A model generated the notes under the pieces. The model was not told where the DNA came from. It ran no database searches and worked only from the letters and a program-made list of their open reading frames with translations. Source: Pseudomonadota bacterium (lineage in GTDB: Bacteria; Bdellovibrionota; UBA1018). Taken from it: a stretch of DNA of 64,000 bases. Shown here piece after piece: positions 54,885 through 63,528 of the stretch (position 1 is the stretch's first letter; each line of letters starts with the position of its first letter). The DNA is taken from contig JAIXQO010000004.1 of the NCBI GenBank assembly GCA_027485695.1, positions 1 to 64,000 on the forward strand, written 5' to 3'. The position numbers and the translations under genes were made by a program.

Positions 54885-55793
54885 CTATAAACCGTAGCCA
54901 AGTTCACTCAAAACGCCGAAATGATCCGAAAGCGCCAAATCCCGATAACCCGGCTCAACAAACGACAGACTCGAGCGCAAGGTCGTCAACGCCGTAGAAC
55001 CTGCGCCTTGTGGCTCGCGGAAAAACACGTAGTCGATCCGGCGCCCCTCACCGTCCGGATCCCGCTGGTTACCATTGCGGCGAGGGTCCGAAGTAAAACC
55101 ATCTCGCTCGATATCGGAAACTGGATGGTGATCGACGAATTCTTGGTGAGAATCCCGAAGCTCTAACGCCGAGGTCAACCGAGTGATTTCGACTGATTTC
55201 GGAGTCGCATTCAAGTCCCCGGTGAGAATGACCGGACGCAAGCCATCTCCCGAGTGCTCGTCCACGAATCGAATCAGCTGCTCAATCTGCGTCTGGCGCT
55301 TCGCCGCCGACTTGTTCGAAGTGCCGGCGTTGGTGTGAGTCGTGTAGACGTCAACCTCGCCCAAACCCGGAACCGAGAGTTTTACATAGAGCGCGCCTTT
55401 GCGGGCGAAACAATCCGTTCCCACGCAGTGATCATAGACCAGGGTCGCCGACTCCAGGATCGGATGCTTGGAAAGAATGAGCAGTCCCGAGCTCACGCAA
55501 CGAAGACCGCGCGGTGCAGGGCCTTTGGCGAAATAGGCATAGCCAGAGTTCTGAAGTAATGTACGAGGTTCATTCGGAACAAAACAGCCTTCGAACGCCT
55601 CCTGTACGGTCACCACGTCAATCGTTTGCGGCGCCAATCGTTGGCCAATTTCGGGAATCCGTTTCCGTGCGTTCTTGCCCGCGAACGGAACACCCCAAAC
55701 GTTGTAAGAGAGTACGCTGAGAGGTGCATGCTCCGCCTGAGAAGTAGTCACGACCGAGAACGCGAGAACAACCGCCAAAACCAGAGTTTTCAT
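54885..55793 (-). CDS. exported EEP-family nuclease/phosphodiesterase
   Basis: Start chosen at the ATG at 55793, giving signal peptide MKTLVLAVVLAFSVVTTSQA-EHA; the upstream TTG-start extension lacks support. The mature protein carries endonuclease/exonuclease/phosphatase motifs: VLSYNVWG, TVQEAFEG, SGLLILSKHPI, TTHTNAGTS, VILTGDLNATPKS (catalytic D and N), RIDYVFFRE and SDHFGVLSEL (final D-H). The set resembles sphingomyelinase C and related phosphodiesterases, but the substrate is not shown. Cysteines (GCFVPN, LRCVSS, HCVGTDCF) may form disulphides. It precedes proS by 26 bases beyond the hairpins. Confidence 0.85.
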   Translation of the reverse strand: MKTLVLAVVLAFSVVTTSQAEHAPLSVLSYNVWGVPFAGKNARKRIPEIGQRLAPQTIDVVTVQEAFEGCFVPNEPRTLLQNSGYAYFAKGPAPRGLRCVSSGLLILSKHPILESATLVYDHCVGTDCFARKGALYVKLSVPGLGEVDVYTTHTNAGTSNKSAAKRQTQIEQLIRFVDEHSGDGLRPVILTGDLNATPKSVEITRLTSALELRDSHQEFVDHHPVSDIERDGFTSDPRRNGNQRDPDGEGRRIDYVFFREPQGAGSTALTTLRSSLSFVEPGYRDLALSDHFGVLSELGYGL

Positions 55794-55828
55794 TCCTTGA
55801 AACGCCCTATTTTCCGAGTTTGAAAAGA

Positions 55829-55848
55829 ATTGATTGAGTTGAATCAAT
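55829..55848. promoter_or_regulatory. candidate operator upstream of the EEP gene
   Basis: Perfect 7-bp dyad ATTGATT/AATCAAT with a six-base spacer, 36-55 bases upstream of the EEP-family start. It could bind a dimeric regulator; no regulator gene is adjacent. Confidence 0.3.
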
Positions 55849-55945
55849 CGTGAACGGATCCCGGGAAAAAACCAAGCACCCTTGCACTACTGACGGAATC
55901 CTGACGTTTCACGAACCATGACCGAACGGGAGCGTGCCGAGGGAT

Positions 55946-58507
55946 CTAGATTTCGCAGGCCCTCTGAACGCCGTTAGCAGAGCAACCGAGGTACTTGCGA
56001 ATCTCGGGCTCTCGAAGCGCGATTTCATGCATTCGCTCATCGGATGGCGGATGCGGATCAACAGTGAGACGCCAGATCTCGTCTTGAGTCATAGGTCCAC
56101 CGATACCGGCTCGTCTTGCCAGACTCTCGCAGTATTTCGACGCGAAAAAAGCCACCGGACGTAGCCGTCCCGCCGGGGTGTCGTCCGTCCGGGGATGTTT
56201 CTTCAGGAATTCGTTTGAGACCTTGCTCCCCAAAAGATCAGACATCGCTTCGCCGAGCTCACTGTGGAACTTCTCGTGCTTGCTCATGCACTCAGGTTTG
56301 GACTTGAAAAGCTGCTTAATTCGGTCGATTTCTTTTGCTCGCTCGGCTTCCGATAGCGAGCCTTCGTCGTAGTTATCGTCGAGATACTGCTGAACGTGAC
56401 TCTCGATATCGGCTAGTTCGTCTTGATTCGAGCGAAAACCGCCTCCCGCTTTTGACATAAGACACTGGCGCGCATTTTCGAGCGGATAGTTCGCAAGCCC
56501 GTCCCGTTTTTTAAAGAGCGGTCCGATGACCCCAGCTTTGGCGAGTGGTGCGACGATCGCAGAACTTGGAATTCGCATGTAGCAAGATTTTTCACCGGCA
56601 GCCGCACATTCTGCCGCCCGCATTCGGACCGCGTCGGCGACTGTTTTGGGTTCGGCTGGGAGTTTTGCGAGGGATTCCGTTTTCAAATCATAGACCGGCA
56701 CTCGATTTTGAAAATTGCAGGGATCTACGGAATGCGCGAGTTCGTGTCCGATCACCATCACCAGGTTTTCGATCGGCAGTTTTAACATGGCCGCACAGAC
56801 CGTGAACGAGTGGTCCGAAGGACGATAGAATGCATTTCCGGACTCGCTAGCACAAGCGGGCGAATTGAAACTCTGTGGGTCGGTCGGAAGGCGAAATTGA
56901 ATCGTTTTCACGCGAGTGACGAGCTCACGTTCTTCTTCGCTCAACTGATCTTCGGTCCGTCCTTTCATCAAGGTTTTCATCAACTGCTCGCGTACGTCGC
57001 GGACTGTGGTTTTCAGTTCCTTGATTTTTTCCTCAGAAACGCTGAGGGCGTCCGCTTTTGGGTCGTAACCCGAAGCTAATTTCATAATCTCCGGCCGGTA
57101 TTTAGATAACTTCTGTGTCAAATCACGAAGATTTTTTCGCGAGATTTCCGGCTCCTGGGCGGTGCCGTTCTCAGGAATCGCAGCTTGAAAAATCTCTCGA
57201 ACTTTTTCATAAGAAGGATTCGTCAAGTGCTCTGGATTTCCTGCCGCATTCACGACCACCAGTTCCTTGAGCTGTACCGGACTTGAAGGGCGCCCTGCCA
57301 AGAGGTCCGCAAGTAAGCGAGCGCCTTTGGGCTCGCCTTTCATTCCGTTCGCGAGAAGAACGCCGAGCGCGGGCGCGGTTTTCTTGAGTCCTTTTACGAG
57401 TACGGCCCGCGCAGCACCAAGCTCAAGGTCCCAATCGGCGACCTTTGCTTCGATTTGATTTTGTAGCTTCTCATCTTTTTTCCGCGCATCACGTTCTTTT
57501 ATTCGCGCACGGTAGGAAGGGATCCGCGATCCATCGGCGAATACGATGTCCGTGTCACCGTTCATGAGCGAGCATTTTTTCGTTAGTTCCATGAGTGTGC
57601 ACGGCCCACTGGAGTCTTTGCGAGGTTCACAAATCTCCGGAATTTCGACGCTGTTATTTGCAGCCGCTGGAACTCCGGAATTGATCTGGGCGGCCACGTC
57701 CGATTCATGCTCGTCAATCTCTGCCGTCGTGTTCGGTCGCGACGGTTTAACGGGCTTAGGTTTTTCCAAAACAAAAGGCACAGGACTCGCGTTTTCGGAT
57801 CGGTTCGGGACCACTGGACTTGGCACAGATGGAATCGGTTTGCCTGCGGCAAGGGCTTTCCATTGTTTCAGAAGCTTGGCGCAATCCGCTATGTCCGAGT
57901 TATTTCTGGCATGGGCGGTTGCCCGGCAAAGCGCCTCAACCCGATTTGCGATGGCGCTTGGATTCACCGGGATTCGCTTGAATTTCTCGAGAAGCGATCC
58001 CGTCTCCTCGTCGGTGAACGTCGAACTCAGCATTTTTCCCGATAGCCCCAAACGGTCGAAAAAATTGGCCGCGCAACTGGCAGTCCAACGACTACTATCG
58101 GAGTTCCCGCAGACGGCGCTTCCACCGATGGCGGGAAACACCTCCTGAGCGCAGGGGAACGAATAACCAGCCGCCTTGCAGGCCTTGAGCGCACTCGTGT
58201 AATTGGTCGACGGGTCCGGGCGGCAACGTCCGGCACTTAAGCGCCCCGAATAACCGGCCAGTAAACAGGATGTCCCGCTCGAATCCGCATAGGCATTTCG
58301 CGTCCACCAGGAGTCCATCGCGGCGTTCTCAGGTAGATCAGGATTTCCAAATGAGCCGCGCTCATGTTCATCGAAATACCTGAGGGTTTTCAGGTACAAG
58401 TCGATGCCCGGTTTTGTCCAGACGGCCTCTATCGCCGAAGCGTGATCAACAGCGAATACCAACAGAAACAGTCCCAATACCGGTTTACACGAGAGACGCA
58501 GAATCAT
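55946..58507 (-). CDS. exported gluzincin-type metallopeptidase, 853 aa
   Basis: Signal peptide MILRLSCKPVLGLFLLVFA, cleavage near ASA-IEA. The N-terminal 220 residues are Cys-rich and unrecognised, followed by a Pro-rich linker (about 225-260) and a helical middle. The catalytic site is VIGHELAHSVDP (H588-E589-x-x-H592), with a candidate third ligand Glu753 in GEAMSDLLG, and a C-terminal DPHPPSDERMHEI motif near residue 830 that resembles ends of M13 and M48 peptidases. The distance between HExxH and the glutamate (about 160) is longer than typical. A periplasmic or secreted protease; substrate unknown. Confidence 0.72.
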   Translation of the reverse strand: MILRLSCKPVLGLFLLVFAVDHASAIEAVWTKPGIDLYLKTLRYFDEHERGSFGNPDLPENAAMDSWWTRNAYADSSGTSCLLAGYSGRLSAGRCRPDPSTNYTSALKACKAAGYSFPCAQEVFPAIGGSAVCGNSDSSRWTASCAANFFDRLGLSGKMLSSTFTDEETGSLLEKFKRIPVNPSAIANRVEALCRATAHARNNSDIADCAKLLKQWKALAAGKPIPSVPSPVVPNRSENASPVPFVLEKPKPVKPSRPNTTAEIDEHESDVAAQINSGVPAAANNSVEIPEICEPRKDSSGPCTLMELTKKCSLMNGDTDIVFADGSRIPSYRARIKERDARKKDEKLQNQIEAKVADWDLELGAARAVLVKGLKKTAPALGVLLANGMKGEPKGARLLADLLAGRPSSPVQLKELVVVNAAGNPEHLTNPSYEKVREIFQAAIPENGTAQEPEISRKNLRDLTQKLSKYRPEIMKLASGYDPKADALSVSEEKIKELKTTVRDVREQLMKTLMKGRTEDQLSEEERELVTRVKTIQFRLPTDPQSFNSPACASESGNAFYRPSDHSFTVCAAMLKLPIENLVMVIGHELAHSVDPCNFQNRVPVYDLKTESLAKLPAEPKTVADAVRMRAAECAAAGEKSCYMRIPSSAIVAPLAKAGVIGPLFKKRDGLANYPLENARQCLMSKAGGGFRSNQDELADIESHVQQYLDDNYDEGSLSEAERAKEIDRIKQLFKSKPECMSKHEKFHSELGEAMSDLLGSKVSNEFLKKHPRTDDTPAGRLRPVAFFASKYCESLARRAGIGGPMTQDEIWRLTVDPHPPSDERMHEIALREPEIRKYLGCSANGVQRACEI

Positions 58508-58682
58508 GAAGATATACTAATAAAATAGAGACGAGGTCTCTACCGATATGCTTTTGACAGGAACGGCGAATACCCGCGTAAATAAGCCTATTTGAACCAA
58601 GAAACACTCCTCGGAATTTACCCACTTCGGTCCTCGACACTCCTCTCGCATGTCATGAAAAACTTTGTTAACGTCACCTCGG

Positions 58683-58759
58683 GGGCCATTAGCTCAGCCG
58701 GTTAGAGCGGTCCGCTCATAACGGATTGGTCGTTGGTTCAAGTCCGACATGGCCTACCA
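58683..58759 (+). tRNA. CAT-anticodon tRNA, probably tRNA-Ile2 (or elongator Met)
   Basis: A 77-base tRNA with encoded CCA: acceptor GGGCCAT paired with ATGGCCT (one G-T pair), anticodon loop CTCATAA with anticodon CAT, T-stem GTTGG/CCGAC with loop TTCAAGT. The anticodon alone is ambiguous: Ile2 (CAU modified to lysidine) and elongator Met share it. The TTGGTCG variable-region/T-arm junction resembles Ile2, so I lean to Ile2. A terminator follows. Confidence 0.85.
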
Positions 58760-58762
58760 TCT

Positions 58763-58801
58763 AAAAAAGGTCACGCAGCGATGGCAGCGTGACCTTTTTT
58801 A
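58763..58801 (+). terminator. rho-independent terminator of the CAT tRNA
   Basis: Perfect 14-bp stem AAAAAAGGTCACGC (58763-58776) / GCGTGACCTTTTTT (58787-58800) with a ten-base loop. Confidence 0.95.
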
Positions 58802-59045
58802 GTGGGTTTTAGCCGTTTGTGGAAGAATGGATCCAAATCTGATCTACGCCGACGGCCCAGGCGAACTTGAGGCGTTCGTTGCCCAAAAAAGCAATGCATT
58901 GCGTTCCCCCTCAAAATCCCCTAAAGTAGAGGATACTTCCGTAGAGTCCTCTCGCGATTCTCGTACTACTTCTTTCCGGTTTTCTCTCTCTCACTGTCCT
59001 TTCGAAACGTCTGAAAACATCCATGCCTCCAAAAGGAATACGATT

Positions 59046-59522
59046 ATGAAGGCTCAAATTGTTTCGTTTCACTGCGTAATGAAAGATTCACTCGGCAAGG
59101 TCATCAGTTCTTCATTTAACCAAGACGTAATCACCGTGGCACCCGATTCCCAGCCCACTTCGCACGCTCAAAATCTCCGTGGACTCATCGAAGCGCTTCA
59201 AGGCGTTCATACAGGAGAAAAGAAGAAATTCCTCATGCCTGCGATCGATGCCTATGGTCTCTACGATCCGAAGCTCGTGCTCGTGATCGCACGATCGGAA
59301 CTACCCAAGCATCTCAACGCTCGCATCGGCGCCGAAGTTCCGATGAATGGAAGAGCCTATCGCATCATACGAATGGATGCGAAGGGCGTCACCGTCGACG
59401 GAAACCATTTCCTGGCGGGCCAGGACATCTACTGTGATCTTGAGGTCGTTGAAGCACGTGAAGCCGAGCCGGACGACTTTGACGCGCCCATGGTGACGCC
59501 CGACCAGCGCTATTTGCACTGA
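59046..59522 (+). CDS. SlyD-like FKBP-type peptidyl-prolyl isomerase
   Basis: Starts at the ATG at 59046 with AAAAGGA eight bases upstream; the longer reading frame begins in non-coding DNA. The 158-residue protein follows SlyD: N-terminal FKBP half (FHCVMKDSLGKVISSSF, LRGLIEALQGVHTGEKKKFL, PAIDAYGLYDPKL), the IF chaperone insert, and DGNHFLAGQDIYCDLEV, the NHxLAG hallmark of SlyD. The His-rich metal-binding tail of E. coli SlyD is absent; the end is acidic. It helps folding in the cytosol. Confidence 0.85.
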   Translation: MKAQIVSFHCVMKDSLGKVISSSFNQDVITVAPDSQPTSHAQNLRGLIEALQGVHTGEKKKFLMPAIDAYGLYDPKLVLVIARSELPKHLNARIGAEVPMNGRAYRIIRMDAKGVTVDGNHFLAGQDIYCDLEVVEAREAEPDDFDAPMVTPDQRYLH

Positions 59523-59569
59523 TCGACCCCATTTTCTCGAATCATTGGAAAATAAATAATCAATATAGA

Positions 59570-59604
59570 GCTGTACTCGTCTGAGTGCGAGTACAGCCCT
59601 TTTG
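59570..59604 (+). terminator. rho-independent terminator of the SlyD-like gene
   Basis: Perfect 10-bp stem GCTGTACTCG (59570-59579)/CGAGTACAGC (59588-59597) with an eight-base loop, then CCTTTTG. Confidence 0.75.
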
Positions 59605-59729
59605 CGGATTAGGTGATTCGTTGCATATCGAGTATACTGGGTGCTCAGTAGTTCAATTCGCTTCTTTCGAGTCTGCCGGGCATGGTGTCCACGTATCCTC
59701 TTAAAAGCTCCCAGCCTTTTGGAGGTCTC

Positions 59730-60014
59730 ATGGGTAAAAAACTGTATGTTGGCAATCTTCCTTTCTCCGCAACCGATCAAATCTTGAGCGATACGTTCGC
59801 TCAATGTGGAACGGTTCAATCCTCGAAAATCATCATGGACCGCGATACCGGCCGCTCTAAAGGTTTCGGTTTCGTTGAAATGTCGACTGATGCTGAAGCA
59901 GCAGCCGTCATCTCGAAATTCAATGGCGCTGACTACGATGGTCGCGCAATGACCGTGAACGAAGCGAAGCCAATGGCTCCTCGCGAAGATCGCGGCGGCG
60001 GACGTCGCTACTAA
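59730..60014 (+). CDS. RRM-type RNA-binding protein, 94 aa
   Basis: The ATG at 59730 has GGAGG a few bases upstream. A single RNA recognition motif fills the protein: RNP2 LYVGNL (residues 5-10) and RNP1 KGFGFVEM (44-51), followed by a Gly/Arg-rich tail (EDRGGGRRY). Similar single-RRM proteins in cyanobacteria and proteobacteria are induced by cold and bind RNA; regulation here is unknown. A strong terminator follows. Confidence 0.93.
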   Translation: MGKKLYVGNLPFSATDQILSDTFAQCGTVQSSKIIMDRDTGRSKGFGFVEMSTDAEAAAVISKFNGADYDGRAMTVNEAKPMAPREDRGGGRRY

Positions 60015-60040
60015 GCGAACGTTTCAAAATTTACTTTGAG

Positions 60041-60071
60041 AAAAAGCCGGCGGATCGCCGGCTTTTTTTTT
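60041..60071 (+). terminator. rho-independent terminator of the RRM gene
   Basis: GCCGGCG (60046-60052)/CGCCGGC (60056-60062) with a three-base loop, flanked by five A and followed by nine T. Confidence 0.95.
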
Positions 60072-60160
60072 GCCCGGCGAGTTCGCTATCTAATCCATCA
60101 GCACTCAGGCATCATTCAGAGTGATCCAAGGTTTTTAACCTCTGCAAAGGAGCATCCCTC

Positions 60161-60289
60161 ATGGGTGACAAAAATCCGAAGTCTCAGAATAGACAAGCCG
60201 CTCAGAAACAAGCCAAGCACAACAACGAAGATCAAAAGAAAAAAGACGCGATCTTGGCGAAACAAGCGCCTATCGCCAAAAAGAAATAG
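60161..60289 (+). CDS. small basic hypothetical protein, 42 aa
   Basis: AAAGGAG lies about nine bases before the ATG. The protein is nearly all Lys, Gln, Asn and Ala (MGDKNPKSQNRQAAQKQAKH ... AKKK), with no hydrophobic core, so it is likely disordered. The opening MGDKxPK resembles a widespread small protein of unknown function that I recall from other Gram-negative genomes. Too short for most gene finders. Function unknown; nucleic acid or ribosome binding is only plausible. Confidence 0.65.
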   Translation: MGDKNPKSQNRQAAQKQAKHNNEDQKKKDAILAKQAPIAKKK

Positions 60290-60339
60290 TTTCACCGATC
60301 GGGGCCGCATACTCGCAATGAGCGTGGTGGCGGCTTAGA

Positions 60340-60969
60340 TCAGGTGATGTAACCTTTCTTTGCAAGGATCTCATCGATCTTTTTGCGATGTGCATCCTGC
60401 CACTCCTCCAGAGACGTTTCTGAATCTTTTTTCGCTTTCGATTGAGCGAGCTTCAGAATTTCTTCCATGCTCTGTTTCGGAACGACGATGACTCCTTCTT
60501 CATCGCCTACGACCATATCCCCCGGCATCACAGAGACTCCGCCACAACGAACGGCCTCGGCATTCAGCGGGGTCAGGATATTTTTTCCGCCCGGAATCGG
60601 GACCACCCCGCGCGCGATGACGGGAAACCCTCGTTCACGGGCTTCGCCGATATCTCGAATCACTCCATCCACCACGAAGCCAGCAATACCGTTTTCCTGA
60701 GCGACAGCGCAGACGTTACCGCCGGCTACAGCAAAATTGCAGTCCGCTGACTCGACGACGATCACTGAACCGGGAGGCGCCCGATAGATCGCCGCATGCA
60801 ACATGAGATTATCTCCTGCCGGGCATTTCACCGTAAATGCTGGGCCGGCAATACGTTTCATACCGTTGTATAGCGGACGTAACCCGAAATCCATTACCTG
60901 ACTGCGAGAAAGCAAATCGGCGAGCGTCGTTGGTGAAAGTTCCTGCCAAGAAATTTGAGTCTTTGTCAT
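60340..60969 (-). CDS. RraA-like/HMG-aldolase-family protein, 209 aa
   Basis: The ATG at 60969 with GAGG upstream is preferred to a longer frame lacking conservation. The protein fits the RraA family, shown by GPAFTVKCPAGDNLMLHAAI, GIAGFVVDGVIRDIGEAR, and GVSVMPGDMVVGDEEGVIVVP. Members act as RNase E inhibitors or as 4-hydroxy-4-methyl-2-oxoglutarate/oxaloacetate lyases; the GDxxxGDxxGV and DGxxRD residues for metal and substrate are kept, which favours the aldolase role, but this is inference. Single-gene unit. Confidence 0.85.
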   Translation of the reverse strand: MTKTQISWQELSPTTLADLLSRSQVMDFGLRPLYNGMKRIAGPAFTVKCPAGDNLMLHAAIYRAPPGSVIVVESADCNFAVAGGNVCAVAQENGIAGFVVDGVIRDIGEARERGFPVIARGVVPIPGGKNILTPLNAEAVRCGGVSVMPGDMVVGDEEGVIVVPKQSMEEILKLAQSKAKKDSETSLEEWQDAHRKKIDEILAKKGYIT

Positions 60970-61159
60970 TTCAATCCTCAACTGTGGTCTAGCATAAAGC
61001 ATTTCGATTCCGCGGACAGAAACGCCGGAAAGCGAGTTCGGTCTGAAAGTCGGACAGAAAAGGAAAAGGCGATGAGTTCTTGGATGTAGACCCTGACGCA
61101 CGCGAGAGGTGTAAAATTCCTAGTCATGGAATTGATCTATTCATGTAAGGTGCGCGCGA

Positions 61160-61804
61160 ATGAAAACGATTCTCTCCGTTGTCGCACTCTCCTTCGTATT
61201 CTCACCGATCTCCGCTCAATCGAGCTGTTTTGACCCGGCAGTCAAATTACGTTTCGCTCCGATTACCGATCCGGTGACCTCAAAACAAGTCGCAGCCTCT
61301 ACTGCTAACGGCGCCGCCGCTGGAATCGCTATCGGTGGAGCGGTGGGCGGTATCACAGCCGCGATCGACGAGAATCAGGCCAAGCTCCTTGCACCGATCG
61401 CTCTCGTTGGTTCCGTTATCGGCGGCGTTCAAGGGTATCGAAGTCTGGCTCGCATTCGAAAAGCTCAGCAACTCGAACTCTCTCAAGCGACGTTCTACTA
61501 TCTGAGCCACCCGGACTTCGCGGACGAGCAAACAACGGACGAAGAACGCGAACACGCCATCACCCTTGTTCAGGGATTCATTGACGACATCTTGGTGAAA
61601 CATTTCCCTCAGCTTCCACGAATCGAACGCACGCGATTCTTCGAAAAAGCGATCCATTCAGCTGAGAAACTGGACCTCGAGGAAAAAGGTTGCCGCACCA
61701 AAGAAAACGGCCAGTTCAAGATCTCGCGAAACAAGCTCATGCGCTTGATCGCTCAAGACCTCTTGCCCTCTTATCGTTTCCCGGAAGATCCGTCCGAGGA
61801 ATAG
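61160..61804 (+). CDS. exported protein with Gly/Ala-rich (glycine-zipper-like) segment
   Basis: AAGGTG precedes the ATG. Signal peptide MKTILSVVALSFVFSPISA, then Cys (SSCFDPAV), a Gly/Ala-rich hydrophobic stretch (NGAAAGIAIGGAVGGITAAI) like glycine-zipper lipoprotein-like domains, then a long charged helical C-terminal region (ARIRKAQQLELSQATFYYLS). Such zippers can pack in or against membranes. Function unknown. Confidence 0.65.
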   Translation: MKTILSVVALSFVFSPISAQSSCFDPAVKLRFAPITDPVTSKQVAASTANGAAAGIAIGGAVGGITAAIDENQAKLLAPIALVGSVIGGVQGYRSLARIRKAQQLELSQATFYYLSHPDFADEQTTDEEREHAITLVQGFIDDILVKHFPQLPRIERTRFFEKAIHSAEKLDLEEKGCRTKENGQFKISRNKLMRLIAQDLLPSYRFPEDPSEE

Positions 61805-61857
61805 CCTAGGGCGAAGCAAAATCAGTCCCCGAGCGCCTCCTCGTTCGAATCGAGTAA

Positions 61858-62604
61858 CTAGAATCTCAGGCTTGCGATACCACCGACGCCCCACACGGTT
61901 TCGCGAACTCCTGCTGATTTGATTCGCGATCCAGAGCCTTCGATCATGAGTCGGGCTTTTTCGTTCCCGATCTCAAGTCCCAGCGAACTGCCGATGCCCG
62001 TAATATTGCCTTTGAAAGGCGACGCGACTGCGGGCGTACTGAGCACGGTATAAGTACCTTCGTAACTCGTGTAATTGTAAAAGGGTGAAACATAAACCAG
62101 GGCAAACGGCAGAAACCGATAGCCGACCGAGGTACCAATATCCCACGTGAAATGCTCGAGTTCGACCTTGCGTGCATTCGTGCGAAAAACGTTCCTCCCC
62201 TCTTGCTCCTCTTCATATCCGCCAATCGATGAGAAAACGGCTCCCGAGAAATCGCCCGGGGCAGACTCGCGACTATTGGTACCCATGAACTGGAATTTTC
62301 CGTAGGCTTCGAAAGGAAGCCGTAAACCGACTTCGAATTTTTCACCCAGTCCGAGCGCGCCTTCAACAAACAAGTCCTCGTCAATGCTGATCCGAGGCGG
62401 GCTCGAATTCGGAGCCGAATCCGTATAGTCCTCGGTCAAAACAACCGAACCTTGGCTCACGAGACCGCCCGACAAACGCACCTTGTTCGCTCCCTCGACT
62501 TCGGGCGACTGAAAATGCGAGAGCGGCACATCGACCGTCGTCGCACAGCCCGCTAAAAATACGATCGTCGATAACACCGCAGAAAACCGCGCCAGATTCC
62601 TCAT
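61858..62604 (-). CDS. lipoprotein with outer-membrane-barrel-like body, 248 aa
   Basis: Third gene of the regulator operon. The ATG at 62604 follows GGGGGTTCAA. Lipobox LAGC is at about residues 18-21 (FLAGCATTVD), giving a lipoprotein; the rest is beta-rich with alternating strands (LGEKFEVGLRLPFEAYGKFQF, VYVSPFYNYTSYEGTYTV) and ends in GGIASLRF, a typical outer-membrane C-terminal Phe. Lipidation and barrel ending together are unusual. Ten bases separate it from the regulator stop. Confidence 0.7.
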   Translation of the reverse strand: MRNLARFSAVLSTIVFLAGCATTVDVPLSHFQSPEVEGANKVRLSGGLVSQGSVVLTEDYTDSAPNSSPPRISIDEDLFVEGALGLGEKFEVGLRLPFEAYGKFQFMGTNSRESAPGDFSGAVFSSIGGYEEEQEGRNVFRTNARKVELEHFTWDIGTSVGYRFLPFALVYVSPFYNYTSYEGTYTVLSTPAVASPFKGNITGIGSSLGLEIGNEKARLMIEGSGSRIKSAGVRETVWGVGGIASLRF

Positions 62605-62624
62605 TTGAACCCCCATTTGACCGC

Positions 62625-62915
62625 CTAAGTCAGTAGTGATTTGAGCGTCGCCACGTACAGCGCGAACGCTTTTTTGCCCCGATTGGTTAGCCGATACGTC
62701 GTTCGAGGCTTATTCTCGACGAAGGCTTTTTCGAACTCTACGTAACCGCTCTCCACGAGAATCTTCATGTGGGTGGTCATATGACCGTCCGTGATCTGAA
62801 GTGAATTCCTAATGTGGGTAAAATCGAGTTCCCGCGCCGTCGCCAGAAGCGCCGCGATCCGCGTCCGGACGGACTGATGTAAAACTGGATCAAGCTCTGT
62901 GTTTTTTTTCACCAA
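62625..62915 (-). CDS. winged-helix transcriptional regulator (PF13601-type)
   Basis: 96 residues, a single winged helix: helices LHQSVRTRIAALLATAREL, HIRNSLQITDGHMTTHMKILVESGY (recognition helix region) and the wing KTTYRL-type (KPRTTYRLTNRGKKAF). The HTH_34/DUF-type family often regulates its own operon. It overlaps the membrane-protein gene by 26 bases and precedes the lipoprotein gene, so the three are one unit. A palindrome upstream of the first gene is a likely target. Confidence 0.85.
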   Translation of the reverse strand: MVKKNTELDPVLHQSVRTRIAALLATARELDFTHIRNSLQITDGHMTTHMKILVESGYVEFEKAFVENKPRTTYRLTNRGKKAFALYVATLKSLLT

Positions 62916-63516
62916 TGGAGATCCTGATAGAAGTCGCCAAAAAACCGAGAGCCCAGACAGTATTGGTCATTTGCCAAACATCAAGCACCGGCCAGTGTTT
63001 GATTCCGAAAAAACACGCGATCGAGAGAAGAAATGATAGCCCTGATAACGACATGAGCGGACCGCGCGTGTATTTCGCATATTCATGAAACATCACCGCA
63101 AAAAACAGCAGGCAGAACGGAAAAATCAGATCCGCCTGCTCAACGTATGTCAGGCCCAGAACGGCGACCGCCATCGAACCAAGGATCACTCGCTGAGTTT
63201 GGAGGCCTTTTTCGATCAATGGGTGTGCGGAGGAGACTTGGGCAGGTTCACTCACCTGAACGCAACGCTTAACGACCCCAAATAGCGTGAAATAGAAAAC
63301 CAAATGGATCGCCGCAATCAGCGAAGGCTCGTTCTTCAGCCCAATGTGGCCGAAACTCATGAAATCAGTCGCTCGCTCCCAATATGGAATGATCCCGATC
63401 ACGATTCCATAGGCAAACAGCCGTTGCCAAGGGAACTGGATTTCGTGAGACGCGTCGAGCACTTGCTCGATCGATTGCAAGGCTCGAATCACTGATGGGT
63501 CCGTACGAGTGGTCAT
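62890..63516 (-). CDS. polytopic membrane protein, 208 aa
   Basis: First gene of the regulator operon. The ATG at 63516 has AAAAGG nine bases before it, and that site overlaps the palindrome. After a polar N-terminal 30 residues the protein has about six hydrophobic segments (FAYGIVIGIIPYW, LIAAIHLVFYFTLFGVV, GSMAVAVLGLTYV, IFPFCLLFFAVMF, LSGLSFLLSIACFFG, TNTVWALGFLATS). No family recognised. The signal it senses or ions it moves are unknown. Confidence 0.72.
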   Translation of the reverse strand: MTTRTDPSVIRALQSIEQVLDASHEIQFPWQRLFAYGIVIGIIPYWERATDFMSFGHIGLKNEPSLIAAIHLVFYFTLFGVVKRCVQVSEPAQVSSAHPLIEKGLQTQRVILGSMAVAVLGLTYVEQADLIFPFCLLFFAVMFHEYAKYTRGPLMSLSGLSFLLSIACFFGIKHWPVLDVWQMTNTVWALGFLATSIRISIGEKKHRA

Positions 63517-63528
63517 GATCACCATCCT

